The notes under the pieces were generated by a model, which saw only the letters and a list, made by a program, of their open reading frames with translations, had not been told where the DNA came from and made no database searches. A program made the translations under genes and the position numbers. DNA of 41,832 bases from Treponema sp. (GTDB lineage: Bacteria > Spirochaetota > Spirochaetia > Treponematales > Breznakiellaceae): assembly GCA_009782495.1 (NCBI GenBank), contig WRIX01000002.1, positions 27,365-69,196 of the forward strand, written 5' to 3'. Below are positions 1 to 8,068 of this stretch, one piece after another; the stretch's first letter is position 1; every line of letters begins with the position of its first letter.

Positions 1-1
1 G

Positions 2-289
2 TGGCTTGCAACAAAGCCGGAAGTTTTTATTCTGGACGGCCCTACTATCGGTATTGATATTGGCTCCAAACATAATATCCACGAAGTAATACGGGATTTG
101 GCCCGAAACGGAATGTCTATCATTATGATCTCGGATGAAATTCCGGAAATTCTGGATAATTGCAACAGGGTTCTGGTTATGGCCGGAGGACGGATAATTA
201 AGGAAATTGAAGACAGTTCCGGGATCAGTGAAGAAGAATTGTTTGACCTGGTAAGCAGGAAATCAGTTCTCCAGGGAGCGGCAGGATGA
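2..289 (+). CDS. Sugar ABC transporter ATP-binding protein, C-terminal part (partial)
   Basis: Only the last 95 residues are in the window; the gene starts upstream. The visible part is the end of the second nucleotide-binding domain of an RbsA/MglA-type sugar ATPase: a WLATKPEVFIL strand, then Walker B and D-loop read LDGPTIGIDIGSK, and the switch region reads IIMISDEIPEIL. In the usual RbsA family the Walker B is LDEPTRGID, so the catalytic Glu is Gly here. Its stop overlaps the next permease start (ATGA), so it is in an operon with two permeases and the DhaK/DhaL-type kinase. It should energise uptake of a sugar or polyol at the inner face of the membrane. The substrate is unknown. Confidence 0.93.
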   Translation, partial: WLATKPEVFILDGPTIGIDIGSKHNIHEVIRDLARNGMSIIMISDEIPEILDNCNRVLVMAGGRIIKEIEDSSGISEEELFDLVSRKSVLQGAAG

Positions 290-1293
290 ACATAAAAAAA
301 CTTTTTAATCACAACGAGACCTATCTTGCCCTGGTACTGATTGTGTTTTGTACGGCGCTTACCATAGCAAGTCCTGTTTTCCTTACCCTGGATAATTTTA
401 CGGTAATGATAAAAACCACCTGCGGTACTGCTATTCTGGCCATTGGTGTATTTATTGTGCTCCTTTCCGGCGGCACCGATGTATCCTGTACCGCAGTGGC
501 AATATGCTCTGAGTACATTGCTACGCGCTTTCTTCTTGCAACGGGAATAGACAATATTTTTGTTGCCTTTGGCGTTGCTATTGCTTTGGGAATTTTTATG
601 GGTGCGATTAATGCGGTTTTTGTATCAATATTTAAAATACCCGTCCTTATTGCCACTCTGGGAACAGCCAGTCTTTTCCACGGCGCTATGGCGGAATTTG
701 TAGGAACAAAATCGTATAATGTAGGGGATCTTCCGCAATGCTTTAAGGATTTTGGGACCATGAATGTACTATCCTGGTCGCTGCCCGATGGAACACCGCA
801 AGGTCTTTCAGTGTTTATTATTATACTTATAGCGCTTATTCTTCTTACCTGGTTTATACTCAGGTTTACCATGATAGGCCGAGGTATTTACGCTTTGGGG
901 GGAAATCCGGAAGCGGCAAAACGTGCAGGGTTTAACCTTCATAAAATACAATTTTTTATTTACTGTTATGCGGGGTTTCTTGCAGGCATAATGGGAATAA
1001 TGCACATTAGTCTTATTGTTTATGCAAATCCCATGTACCTGATTGGGACAGAGCTTGCCGTTATTGCTGCTGTGGTTTTGGGCGGAACAAGGATCACGGG
1101 CGGAACAGGTACCTTGACCGGAACCATGCTTGGAGTCGCCATGATCATGGTTCTGCAGAAAAATCTGGTTTTAATAGGGCTTTCTTCTTATTGGCAGGAT
1201 TTCTTTGTGGGCCTTATCATTGTTATCGGCGTTACCATTACCAATGTGCAAAACAAGATTAAAGCAATGAGAGGGATGGGGGGCGTACGATGA
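286..1293 (+). CDS. Sugar ABC transporter permease, RbsC type (first)
   Basis: This 335-residue very hydrophobic protein has about eight to ten membrane segments and the BPD_transp_2 layout of ribose-type permeases. Recognisable stretches are LSGGTDVS near residue 62, GTASLFHG, GGNPEAAKRAGF near 205 and the late VVLGGTRITGGTGT segment. The start ATG overlaps the ATPase stop and GGGAG lies just upstream. The end overlaps the second permease start by four bases (ATGA). Two different permeases imply a heterodimeric channel. A periplasmic sugar-binding protein is not in the window and is presumably upstream. Confidence 0.93.
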   Translation: MNIKKLFNHNETYLALVLIVFCTALTIASPVFLTLDNFTVMIKTTCGTAILAIGVFIVLLSGGTDVSCTAVAICSEYIATRFLLATGIDNIFVAFGVAIALGIFMGAINAVFVSIFKIPVLIATLGTASLFHGAMAEFVGTKSYNVGDLPQCFKDFGTMNVLSWSLPDGTPQGLSVFIIILIALILLTWFILRFTMIGRGIYALGGNPEAAKRAGFNLHKIQFFIYCYAGFLAGIMGIMHISLIVYANPMYLIGTELAVIAAVVLGGTRITGGTGTLTGTMLGVAMIMVLQKNLVLIGLSSYWQDFFVGLIIVIGVTITNVQNKIKAMRGMGGVR

Positions 1294-2339
1294 CTGCTTT
1301 AAAAAACAAAAGGAACATCCCTGAATTTATAAATACACTCCTTACGGGACAGGCAAAAAACATTACCCTGTTTGTTCTTATGGTGGGGCTCTTTATTCTT
1401 TTTTCCGTACTCAGCCCGTCCCGGTTTCCTACGGTCCGTAATTTCCGTTCCATGCTGGCCCAGTTTCCGGAATTTGGCCTTTTAACAATAGCAATGATGC
1501 TTTCCATGGTTGTTGGTGGTATTGATCTTTCCGTTGTGGCAGTGGCCAATATTTGCGGTGTACTGGCGGCAATGATATTGGCGGCAGGAAAAAGTGCGGC
1601 TGTGTTTTCCGGGGGAACCTTGATCTTCTTTGTGGTGGTTGTTGTTCTTGCTGCGGCAATGATCAGCGGTCTTTTTAACGGAACACTCATTGCTGTAGCC
1701 GGGGTACCGCCAATCCTTGCTACCCTGGGGACCCAGGGGCTTCTTATGGGTTTAGCCATAGTTCTGACCAAGGGGTATAGCATTACCGGATTTCCTCCGG
1801 AAGTGGATTTTATCGGAAACGGTTCAATTTTTGGAATACCGGTGCCTTTTTTGATATTTGTTTTTATGGCAGCTTTGGTGGGGTTTATGCTCAGGCGTAC
1901 CAGGCTTGGGTTCAATATGTATATGCTTGGGGCAAATCCGCAGGTCTCCCGGTATTCCGGTGTAAACAATACTATGGTTATTATCAGGACGTTTATGCTT
2001 ACCGGTATACTTGCGGGGGTTTCATCGTTAATTATGCTGTCACGGGCAAATTCCATGCGGCCGGGCTATGGAACCGATTATCTTTTGCAGGCGATATTGG
2101 TAACAGTTCTTGGAGGAACGGATCCCAAGGGCGGAGTGGCCAGCTTAATAGGGCTTGTTATGGGGATTATGATTCTGCAGTTTACCCAGAGCGGATTAAC
2201 CATGCTGGCTTTTTCTGCGTTTACCAAAAAATTACTGTGGGGACTCGCTCTTCTATTAATAATGGTGATCAATTTTATGATCTCCAGATATAATGAACAA
2301 AAACGTATCAAGGCTATTCAAAAAGAGGTAAAAGAATAA
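1290..2339 (+). CDS. Sugar ABC transporter permease, RbsC type (second)
   Basis: This is a 349-residue polytopic membrane protein of the same BPD_transp_2 family as its neighbour. It has VVGGIDLSVVAVANI near residue 72, GTQGLLMG, MLGANPQVSRYSGV near 212 and TVLGGTDPKGGVAS near 272. The four-base ATGA overlap with the first permease suggests coupled translation and equal amounts. It most likely forms the other half of the permease pore. A 49-base gap with a small perfect hairpin separates it from the kinase genes, which otherwise follow on the same strand. Confidence 0.93.
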   Translation: MTALKNKRNIPEFINTLLTGQAKNITLFVLMVGLFILFSVLSPSRFPTVRNFRSMLAQFPEFGLLTIAMMLSMVVGGIDLSVVAVANICGVLAAMILAAGKSAAVFSGGTLIFFVVVVVLAAAMISGLFNGTLIAVAGVPPILATLGTQGLLMGLAIVLTKGYSITGFPPEVDFIGNGSIFGIPVPFLIFVFMAALVGFMLRRTRLGFNMYMLGANPQVSRYSGVNNTMVIIRTFMLTGILAGVSSLIMLSRANSMRPGYGTDYLLQAILVTVLGGTDPKGGVASLIGLVMGIMILQFTQSGLTMLAFSAFTKKLLWGLALLLIMVINFMISRYNEQKRIKAIQKEVKE

Positions 2340-2353
2340 GCCGGCATGATTAA

Positions 2354-2368
2354 CCCTGCAATGCAGGG
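2354..2368 (+). other. Small perfect hairpin between permease and dhaK
   Basis: CCCTGCA and its complement meet around a single base, giving a stem of up to seven pairs in the 49-base gap before dhaK. There is no T run, so it is not a standard terminator. It could be an RNA-processing or stabilising hairpin that sets transporter versus kinase levels, or an operator. The role is inference. Confidence 0.4.
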
Positions 2369-2388
2369 GAATAGTACAGGAGGATTAT

Positions 2389-3399
2389 ATGAAAAAATTT
2401 ATCAACAAAGCGGCGGATTTTGTAAATGAAATGATTCAGGGAATCCTTGCCGCTCATCCGGACAAGGTAAAAATCGTAAATAACGATTTACGCTGTATCA
2501 TTAATGCCAAAAGCTACAAAGGCAAAGTAGGCATTGCTACAGGCGGGGGTTCCGGGCATCTTCCCCTGTTTCTCGGTTATGTGGGAGACGGAATGCTGGA
2601 CGGCTGTTCTGTAGGCGGAGTTTTCCAGTCCCCTTCGGCGGAACAAATGTTCGAAGTAACAAAAGCTATTAATCAGGGCGCCGGGGTATTGTACATTTAC
2701 GGAAACTACGGCGGAGACATAATGAACTTTGATATGGCTGCGGAAATGGCCGATGCAGAAGATATCAAGGTGGTTTCCGTAGTTGCAGGCGAGGATGTTG
2801 CATCTTCTCCCAAAGGACAGGAGGGAAAACGCCGCGGAGTGGCCGGGATTTTCTTTGTATATAAATGCGCCGGTGCTGCAGCTCTGGAAATGAAAAATCT
2901 TGATGAAGTAAAGCGGATTGCCGACAAGGCCGCTGCTAATGTAAGAACTATGGGCGTAGCCCTTTCTCCATGTATTGTTCCCGAAGTAGGCAAACCTTCA
3001 TTTTCCATCGGTGAAGATGAAATGGAACTGGGCATGGGTATTCACGGCGAACCGGGCATAGAACGGGGCAAGCTTAAGACCGCAGATGAAACAGTACAAA
3101 TAATGATGGATAAGATACTGGAGGATCTACCTTACAGTTCCGGAGACGAAGTAGCCGTCCTGGTTAATGGGCTTGGCGCTACACCCAAGGAAGAATTGTA
3201 TGTGATGTACCGGAAGATTGCGGAAATCCTCAATGGCAAGAGCATTAAAGTATATAAAGCTTACCTTGGCGAATATGCAACTTCAATGGAAATGGCCGGC
3301 GCTTCCATATCACTCCTTAAACTGGACGGAGAACTGAAATCATTACTGGCAAAACCGGCCAACACGCCGTTCTTTGAACAGGTGCAGCTGGAGGGTTAA
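2389..3399 (+). CDS. dhaK: DhaK-type dihydroxyacetone/ketose kinase, substrate-binding subunit
   Basis: At 336 residues this matches single-domain DhaK. The fold motifs are visible: GGGSGHLP near residue 54, YGGDIMNFDMA near 104 and GMGIHGEPG near 218. The His of GIHGEPG is the one that binds the carbonyl of the substrate covalently in the family. Classic DhaK reads GSGHEP; here Glu is Leu, and the YTGD-type segment is YGGD. With no DhaM in view and an ABC importer upstream, the kinase is probably ATP-dependent and may act on a ketose other than dihydroxyacetone, such as a four-carbon one. AGGAGG lies eight bases before the ATG. It is followed by dhaL after two bases. Confidence 0.88.
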   Translation: MKKFINKAADFVNEMIQGILAAHPDKVKIVNNDLRCIINAKSYKGKVGIATGGGSGHLPLFLGYVGDGMLDGCSVGGVFQSPSAEQMFEVTKAINQGAGVLYIYGNYGGDIMNFDMAAEMADAEDIKVVSVVAGEDVASSPKGQEGKRRGVAGIFFVYKCAGAAALEMKNLDEVKRIADKAAANVRTMGVALSPCIVPEVGKPSFSIGEDEMELGMGIHGEPGIERGKLKTADETVQIMMDKILEDLPYSSGDEVAVLVNGLGATPKEELYVMYRKIAEILNGKSIKVYKAYLGEYATSMEMAGASISLLKLDGELKSLLAKPANTPFFEQVQLEG

Positions 3400-3401
3400 T
3401 A

Positions 3402-4034
3402 ATGGCCTGTGAAAAACTTCTCCTCTCTGACATAAAAAACATTTTTGGCCTGTTAAAAGAAGTAATGGTTTCCAATAAAGACAGGCTTATTGAAATTGAC
3501 GGCATTATGGGAGACGGAGATTTGGGTCTAACTATGGCAGCCGCTTTTGGCGCTGCCGCTGATGAGTTTCCGGAGGAAACGGATCTGGGTAAGGTTTTTA
3601 TCAAGGCAGGCATGGTTATGGCCAAAGCAGCCCCGTCTACTATGGGAACGTTAATGGGAACGGGTTTTATGCGGGGCGGAAAAGCGGTAAAAGAAAAAAC
3701 CGAACTGGGCATAGAAGAAATGGCGCAGTTCTGGAGGGCCTTTGTAGAAGGCATGGAAGAGCGGGGCAAGGCAAAACCGGGTGATAAAACGATAATTGAT
3801 TCTCTGGACCCTGCAGCTTCCGTACTGGAGAAAGCTGCTGCAGAAGGCAAGTCACTTAAAGCAGGATTTGCCGAAGCCCTTTCTGCGGCAGAAGCGGGAA
3901 TGGAAAATACAAGGACAATGGAAGCCCAGTTCGGCAGGCTGGCCTATAATCAGGAAAAGGCAAAAACATTAATCGATCCCGGTTCCGAGGTAGGAGTTCT
4001 TTTAATAAAAACGTTTGCAGATTATTTTGTGTAA
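3402..4034 (+). CDS. dhaL: DhaL-type kinase, nucleotide-binding subunit
   Basis: This 210-residue all-helical DAK2-type subunit supplies the ATP site for the DhaK partner. The Mg-binding Asp cluster is in EIDGIMGDGDLGLTM near residue 30, and the nucleotide loop is APSTMGTLMGTG near 70. The usual GDGDHG has Leu in place of His, which parallels the variant residues in the adjacent DhaK and suggests both belong to one divergent subfamily. Only two bases separate it from dhaK, so translation is coupled. A DhaM phosphotransferase protein is absent from the window, which favours the ATP-dependent type. Confidence 0.86.
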   Translation: MACEKLLLSDIKNIFGLLKEVMVSNKDRLIEIDGIMGDGDLGLTMAAAFGAAADEFPEETDLGKVFIKAGMVMAKAAPSTMGTLMGTGFMRGGKAVKEKTELGIEEMAQFWRAFVEGMEERGKAKPGDKTIIDSLDPAASVLEKAAAEGKSLKAGFAEALSAAEAGMENTRTMEAQFGRLAYNQEKAKTLIDPGSEVGVLLIKTFADYFV

Positions 4035-4047
4035 AAAAGGAGAATGT

Positions 4048-4554
4048 ATGGATATTAAAAAAATTAAAGCGGTAAAAGCGTCTGTAAAGAATTTTGCTCC
4101 TTTCGGAGAATACATTTCCACAAGCAACAGAAAGGCAAATGCAGTAAACAAGGTTTTTTCGTTCTGGAATGCGCTTGGTACGGTCAAGATTAATGGCGAA
4201 ACATCAATAAGCATTGTAAAAACAGTACTGCAAAAGAGTATGCGGGAAGACGGCATGGAACACCATAAAAATACCTCCGAAGTACTGGTAGCAACCGGAG
4301 ATATTGTGGTTGTGGCAGCATTAAGCGACAAAAATAATCCTGAATTACCCGATCCGGCAGCCGCAAAAGCCTTTATTGTTCCAAAAGGCGATGCAGTTAT
4401 CTTTAATCCCAAAACATGGCACCATGCACCTTTGGCAAAAAAGAAAACCTGCAATGTTTATGTGATTTTTGACAAATCAACGCCTGAAAAGGATTTTTAT
4501 TACGTGGATCTTAATAAGACCTTTGGCTTTAACTGGGAAATAAGCTGTAAATAA
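4048..4554 (+). CDS. AllA-like (ureidoglycolate lyase family) cupin protein
   Basis: The 168-residue protein resembles the ureidoglycolate lyase fold: a FAPFGEYI start segment, a central HHKNTSEVLVATGDIVVVAAL strand pair, then AFIVPKGDAVIFNPKTWHHAP, which follows the cupin pattern of the family. The start was set at 4048 because AAAAAAGGAG precedes that ATG; an upstream in-frame start at 4015 lies inside dhaL. No purine-catabolism gene is nearby, so its role here is more likely on a sugar intermediate (for example as a lyase or isomerase) than on ureidoglycolate. It is the last gene of the + strand operon. Confidence 0.7.
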   Translation: MDIKKIKAVKASVKNFAPFGEYISTSNRKANAVNKVFSFWNALGTVKINGETSISIVKTVLQKSMREDGMEHHKNTSEVLVATGDIVVVAALSDKNNPELPDPAAAKAFIVPKGDAVIFNPKTWHHAPLAKKKTCNVYVIFDKSTPEKDFYYVDLNKTFGFNWEISCK

Positions 4555-4559
4555 CAAGG

Positions 4560-6032
4560 TTACATGAACGGTTCAAGTGCTTTATACAAAGCCTTATATC
4601 GTTCAAAACCCTCATTGTACAAATCCCGGTGTTCGTTGCAGGGTATAATTTCTTTCTCGTAAGTTACCCACTTCTTTATTTCGGAAATGTCGCTGATAAA
4701 CCCTGCTCCAAGGGCTGCCATAAAAGCGTCGCCATAGCAGGCGCCGGCTTTTTCCTTTGCCACAAGCTGAGGACAGCCGCAAATATCACTGATAATCTGT
4801 AAAAGCTGATTACTTTTGGCAATGCTCCCGATGGCAAATATCCGTTTGGCTTCTACGCCGTTATCTTTCAGCGTTTCTATATTATGTCTTACTCCGTAGC
4901 CCAATGCTTCCTGAAAAGCCCGGTACACATCTCCGGCGCCGGAACGCAGGGTTATACCGAAAAGATTCCCCTTGGCGTTTGGATTATTAATAGGTGTCCT
5001 TTCTCCGGCAAAGTAGGGGAGCAGCGTCAATCCTCCCGCACCCGCTTTGGATTCTGCGGAAAGAGCTTCCCATTGCGGGAAATCCCTGCCGGGGAATGTT
5101 TCGCGAAGCCACTTAAAAAGATTTCCGGCGCTTGTCATGCCTCCTGCCAAAAGGTGCTCAACTCCGGGTGTTACAAAATAACTCGCCCATGAATTTTCCT
5201 GAGGCAGGAGTTTTTCTGTTCTCATTATATAAAAATTACTTGACCCGTACATCATCATCATATCACCGTCTTTATGGAGGCCTACGGAAACCGCTTCCGA
5301 TAAAGCGTCTGCGGTGCCGCAGATAACCGGTGTTCCCGCTTTCAGGCCTGTTATTTTTTCTGCTTCCGCAGTTACTTTTCCGGCGACATCGGTTGTCCAG
5401 ATCAAGCCGGGCAGTTTTGAAATTTCCGTAATTTCAGCCTGGTACGTGGAATCCCAGCGCCTGTTATATAAATCGAAAAGAGGCGCGTAGGCCATACCGT
5501 CGTAAATATCCAAAGTAAAATTACCTGTTAGTTTATAGACTAAATAACCCTGGCCGGTCAGAAAGCAATGTGTTTTTTCGTATACTTCCGGTTCGTTGTT
5601 TTTTATCCATAAAATTTTTGGACAGCAGGACTGGGAAGAAAGATACTGACCGGTCATTTTAAAAATGTTTTCTTTTCCGATCTTTTCTTCCAGTTGTTTA
5701 ATTTCCGCTCCTGCACGGCTGTCGATGCCGTAAAGAATACCGGGACGGAGGGGTATGCCGGTTTTATCAACCGGCAGTACACATGGACAAATGGTACTGA
5801 TTCCAATGGCTTTAATATCAGCTGCATTTATTCCCGGTGTTTTAAGAAGAGCTGTAACAATTTCCAGCAGGTCTTTCCACCAGATTTCATCCGCATCCTG
5901 TTCAACCCAGCCGGGATGAGGCATGGAAACGGTATGGGGAAAGTGAGCGTCCGCAAGGACTTTTCCGTCTATACCGGTGATTACTCCCCGGGCAGCGCTT
6001 GTTCCGACATCAATTCCAAGAAACAGTTCCAT
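4560..6032 (-). CDS. FGGY-family carbohydrate kinase (xylulokinase-like)
   Basis: At 490 residues this has the normal length for xylulokinase/glycerol kinase relatives. The N-terminal phosphate loop is GIDVGTSAARG and the early PGWVEQDADEIWW follows the xylulokinase pattern. A second ATPase half has GGMTSAGNLFKW and LLPYFAGERTP. It phosphorylates a pentose, pentulose or similar sugar in the cytoplasm; the substrate cannot be told. GGGGGAG precedes the ATG. It is the last gene of the - strand operon with BtpA and the aminopeptidase and ends six bases from the stop of the convergent AllA-like gene. No clear terminator lies between them. Confidence 0.88.
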   Translation of the reverse strand: MELFLGIDVGTSAARGVITGIDGKVLADAHFPHTVSMPHPGWVEQDADEIWWKDLLEIVTALLKTPGINAADIKAIGISTICPCVLPVDKTGIPLRPGILYGIDSRAGAEIKQLEEKIGKENIFKMTGQYLSSQSCCPKILWIKNNEPEVYEKTHCFLTGQGYLVYKLTGNFTLDIYDGMAYAPLFDLYNRRWDSTYQAEITEISKLPGLIWTTDVAGKVTAEAEKITGLKAGTPVICGTADALSEAVSVGLHKDGDMMMMYGSSNFYIMRTEKLLPQENSWASYFVTPGVEHLLAGGMTSAGNLFKWLRETFPGRDFPQWEALSAESKAGAGGLTLLPYFAGERTPINNPNAKGNLFGITLRSGAGDVYRAFQEALGYGVRHNIETLKDNGVEAKRIFAIGSIAKSNQLLQIISDICGCPQLVAKEKAGACYGDAFMAALGAGFISDISEIKKWVTYEKEIIPCNEHRDLYNEGFERYKALYKALEPFM

Positions 6033-6054
6033 AATGTCTCCCCCGGAAATATTA

Positions 6055-7122
6055 TTATAAAGTGATTTTTCCGTTTTTCAGAATCGCATTTCCATCAAGA
6101 TAAACCGTTCCCTCTTTTCTTGTATCTTTGATAATATCCCAATGTATTGCCGATTTATTGGTGCCTCCGCATTCAGGATAGGCTCTGCCCAGGGCAATGT
6201 GTACCGTACCGCCCATTTTTTCATCCATTAAAATATCATTGGCAAAACGGGTTACTTTAGGATTGGTACCAAGGGCAAATTCGCCTATTTTTCCGGCGCC
6301 GTCATCCCTGTCCAGAATTGATCGCAGAAAGTCCTGCTCTGTCGACGATGTTGCTTTTACCAATACTCCGCTGTCCCATGCAAGCGTAAGGTCTTTTACA
6401 AGACGCCCTCCAAGCACTGCGGGAATTTCAAAATAAATTGAACCGTTTTCCGTGCCGTTTATCGGAGCTGTGGCAATTTCTCCATCGGGCATATTGGTAA
6501 TTCCTCCATAGGGAACCCATGTACGTCCTTCTACAGAAAAAGAAAGGTCGGTTTTTTTTCCGGTAATCCGGATTTCTTTTCCATGACGGAGTTTTTCCGC
6601 CCAGTCTTCCCAGGTCTTAACTTCGTGCTCCCAGTCCAGAAAACAGGAATCAAAAAACATGTCCATAATTGTTTCAAGGTCAGTTTCGGCAGCCTGTGCA
6701 AAACTTTCATTGGGCACACGTATAACACACCACCTGGTTTTTTCCCAGCGCAATGTAGAAATTTTTCCCATTGCTTTCTGATTGGCTGCCAGGGTTTCGG
6801 CATTAATGTCCTGCAGTTCAAACAGGTTATGGGCCCCACGCAATCCAATGTACACATCGGCCCATTCCATTCCCTGCGCTTCAATTTCCGGAACCCAGTT
6901 TATCTGTTCTTCATTGCCGTAACTAAGCAGGGAATGCCTTAGGGTTTCGGATAAAAACTGGACCTGAGGAAAGGCTCCGGCTTTTACAGCCGCACGGTAA
7001 ACAGCCTGTACAAGGGGAAAGGTATCCGGTTCTATCATGGCAATCATTACACGTTCTTTGGGCTTTACTTTGGTTGAATAGTTTACCAGGAGTTCTCCAA
7101 GTTTTTGCCAGCGGGGATCCAT
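6055..7122 (-). CDS. M29-family metallo-aminopeptidase
   Basis: This 355-residue protein matches the AmpS/AmpT/PepS (M29) family. The metal ligands are visible in order: Glu in NMPDGEIATAP, Glu in KIGEFALGTN, His in VHIALGRAYPE and His/Asp in AIHWDIIKD. It removes N-terminal residues from peptides using two divalent metals in the cytoplasm. It lies 10 bases after the BtpA gene and 22 bases before the FGGY kinase, so all three are probably cotranscribed. Why a peptidase sits in a sugar operon is unclear; it might deglycate or process a modified amino acid, which is only inference. Confidence 0.88.
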   Translation of the reverse strand: MDPRWQKLGELLVNYSTKVKPKERVMIAMIEPDTFPLVQAVYRAAVKAGAFPQVQFLSETLRHSLLSYGNEEQINWVPEIEAQGMEWADVYIGLRGAHNLFELQDINAETLAANQKAMGKISTLRWEKTRWCVIRVPNESFAQAAETDLETIMDMFFDSCFLDWEHEVKTWEDWAEKLRHGKEIRITGKKTDLSFSVEGRTWVPYGGITNMPDGEIATAPINGTENGSIYFEIPAVLGGRLVKDLTLAWDSGVLVKATSSTEQDFLRSILDRDDGAGKIGEFALGTNPKVTRFANDILMDEKMGGTVHIALGRAYPECGGTNKSAIHWDIIKDTRKEGTVYLDGNAILKNGKITL

Positions 7123-7132
7123 ATATGCAGTC

Positions 7133-7945
7133 CTATAGGGTTTTCCGGAATTCCTTTACCTTGTCCATAAATTCCTTTACCCTCGCTTCATCTACCGGGT
7201 TAAAAAACTTTCCGTCTTTTTTAAAGGTGGTCCCTGTAACAGCTCCGTCTGCAGCGGAAAGCTGCTGTTCAACATTGGAAACCCTCACTCCCGTATTGGC
7301 AAATACCGGCGTATCACCGGCGACAGCTTTGACTGATTTTAAAGTCGAAGAATCTGTTTCTGCGCCTGCGGTAAGCCCCGATACGCAGAGAGCATCGGGA
7401 AGGTTGTTAAATACCGTAGACCGGGCAATATCGTCTATTTTCCGGCCGGCCAGGTATGATGCAGCTTCAGGGACTATGTTAAAGAGGAGTTTTACTTTTT
7501 GTGCGCCAATCCTGTATTGATGCCTGACTACTTCGCCCGCGTTGGTATTCCAGAGGCCGAAATCAGAGGCATAAACACCGGTAAAGATTTCCCGTACAAA
7601 ACTTGCATCCGTTGCCATTGCCAAGTCTATAGATGCCGCAGGGTCCCATAGCACATTTACCCCGTAGGGAACGGTGATATCTTTTTTCAGTTCGCCGATA
7701 ATTCTGGCCATAGCCGTATAGGTGACCGGTTCTACTTTGGTAAGGTAGGGCAGGCTGAATTCATTGGAAAACATTACCGCATCCACACCGCCCCTTTGCA
7801 GTGCTGTTAAATCGGTCAGCGCTTTTTCAATAACCCAGGACATACCCTTTTCATGATTATATCCGGGATCTCCGGGCAGGGCCTGGAGATGGCACATAGC
7901 AATAACAGGTTTTTTTACTTTGAAAACATCTTCGAGCCAACTCAT
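7133..7945 (-). CDS. BtpA/SgcQ-family TIM-barrel protein
   Basis: The 270-residue protein has the BtpA family signature: MCHLQALPGDPGY near residue 18, GGVDAVMFSNEFSLPY, PYGVNVLWDP near 93, then SGLTAGAETD and PVFANTGV near the end. BtpA was named from photosystem I biogenesis, while SgcQ-type members occur in sugar operons of non-photosynthetic bacteria; this one must be the latter. Its reaction is unknown. GGAGG lies five bases before the ATG and an extended -10 box lies about 30 bases upstream. It leads the operon with the aminopeptidase and the FGGY kinase. Confidence 0.85.
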   Translation of the reverse strand: MSWLEDVFKVKKPVIAMCHLQALPGDPGYNHEKGMSWVIEKALTDLTALQRGGVDAVMFSNEFSLPYLTKVEPVTYTAMARIIGELKKDITVPYGVNVLWDPAASIDLAMATDASFVREIFTGVYASDFGLWNTNAGEVVRHQYRIGAQKVKLLFNIVPEAASYLAGRKIDDIARSTVFNNLPDALCVSGLTAGAETDSSTLKSVKAVAGDTPVFANTGVRVSNVEQQLSAADGAVTGTTFKKDGKFFNPVDEARVKEFMDKVKEFRKTL

Positions 7946-7973
7946 TTTTACCTCCAGCAGAATCTTTTGATGT

Positions 7974-7982
7974 ATTATACCA
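7974..7982 (-). promoter_or_regulatory. Extended -10 promoter of the btpA operon
   Basis: On the - strand the sequence reads TGG-TATAAT, an extended -10 element. The expected start of transcription is near 7966, about 20 bases before the btpA ATG, and the GGAGG ribosome site falls inside that leader. The -35 region is poor, as is common with an extended -10. Confidence 0.6.
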
Positions 7983-8068
7983 TAGCCGGTGATAAAAAAC
8001 TACAGCGCCTGTTGTATCCGTGCGGTAAACCACTTGAAAAATGATGTTTCACGGGTTAATGTGGTATA

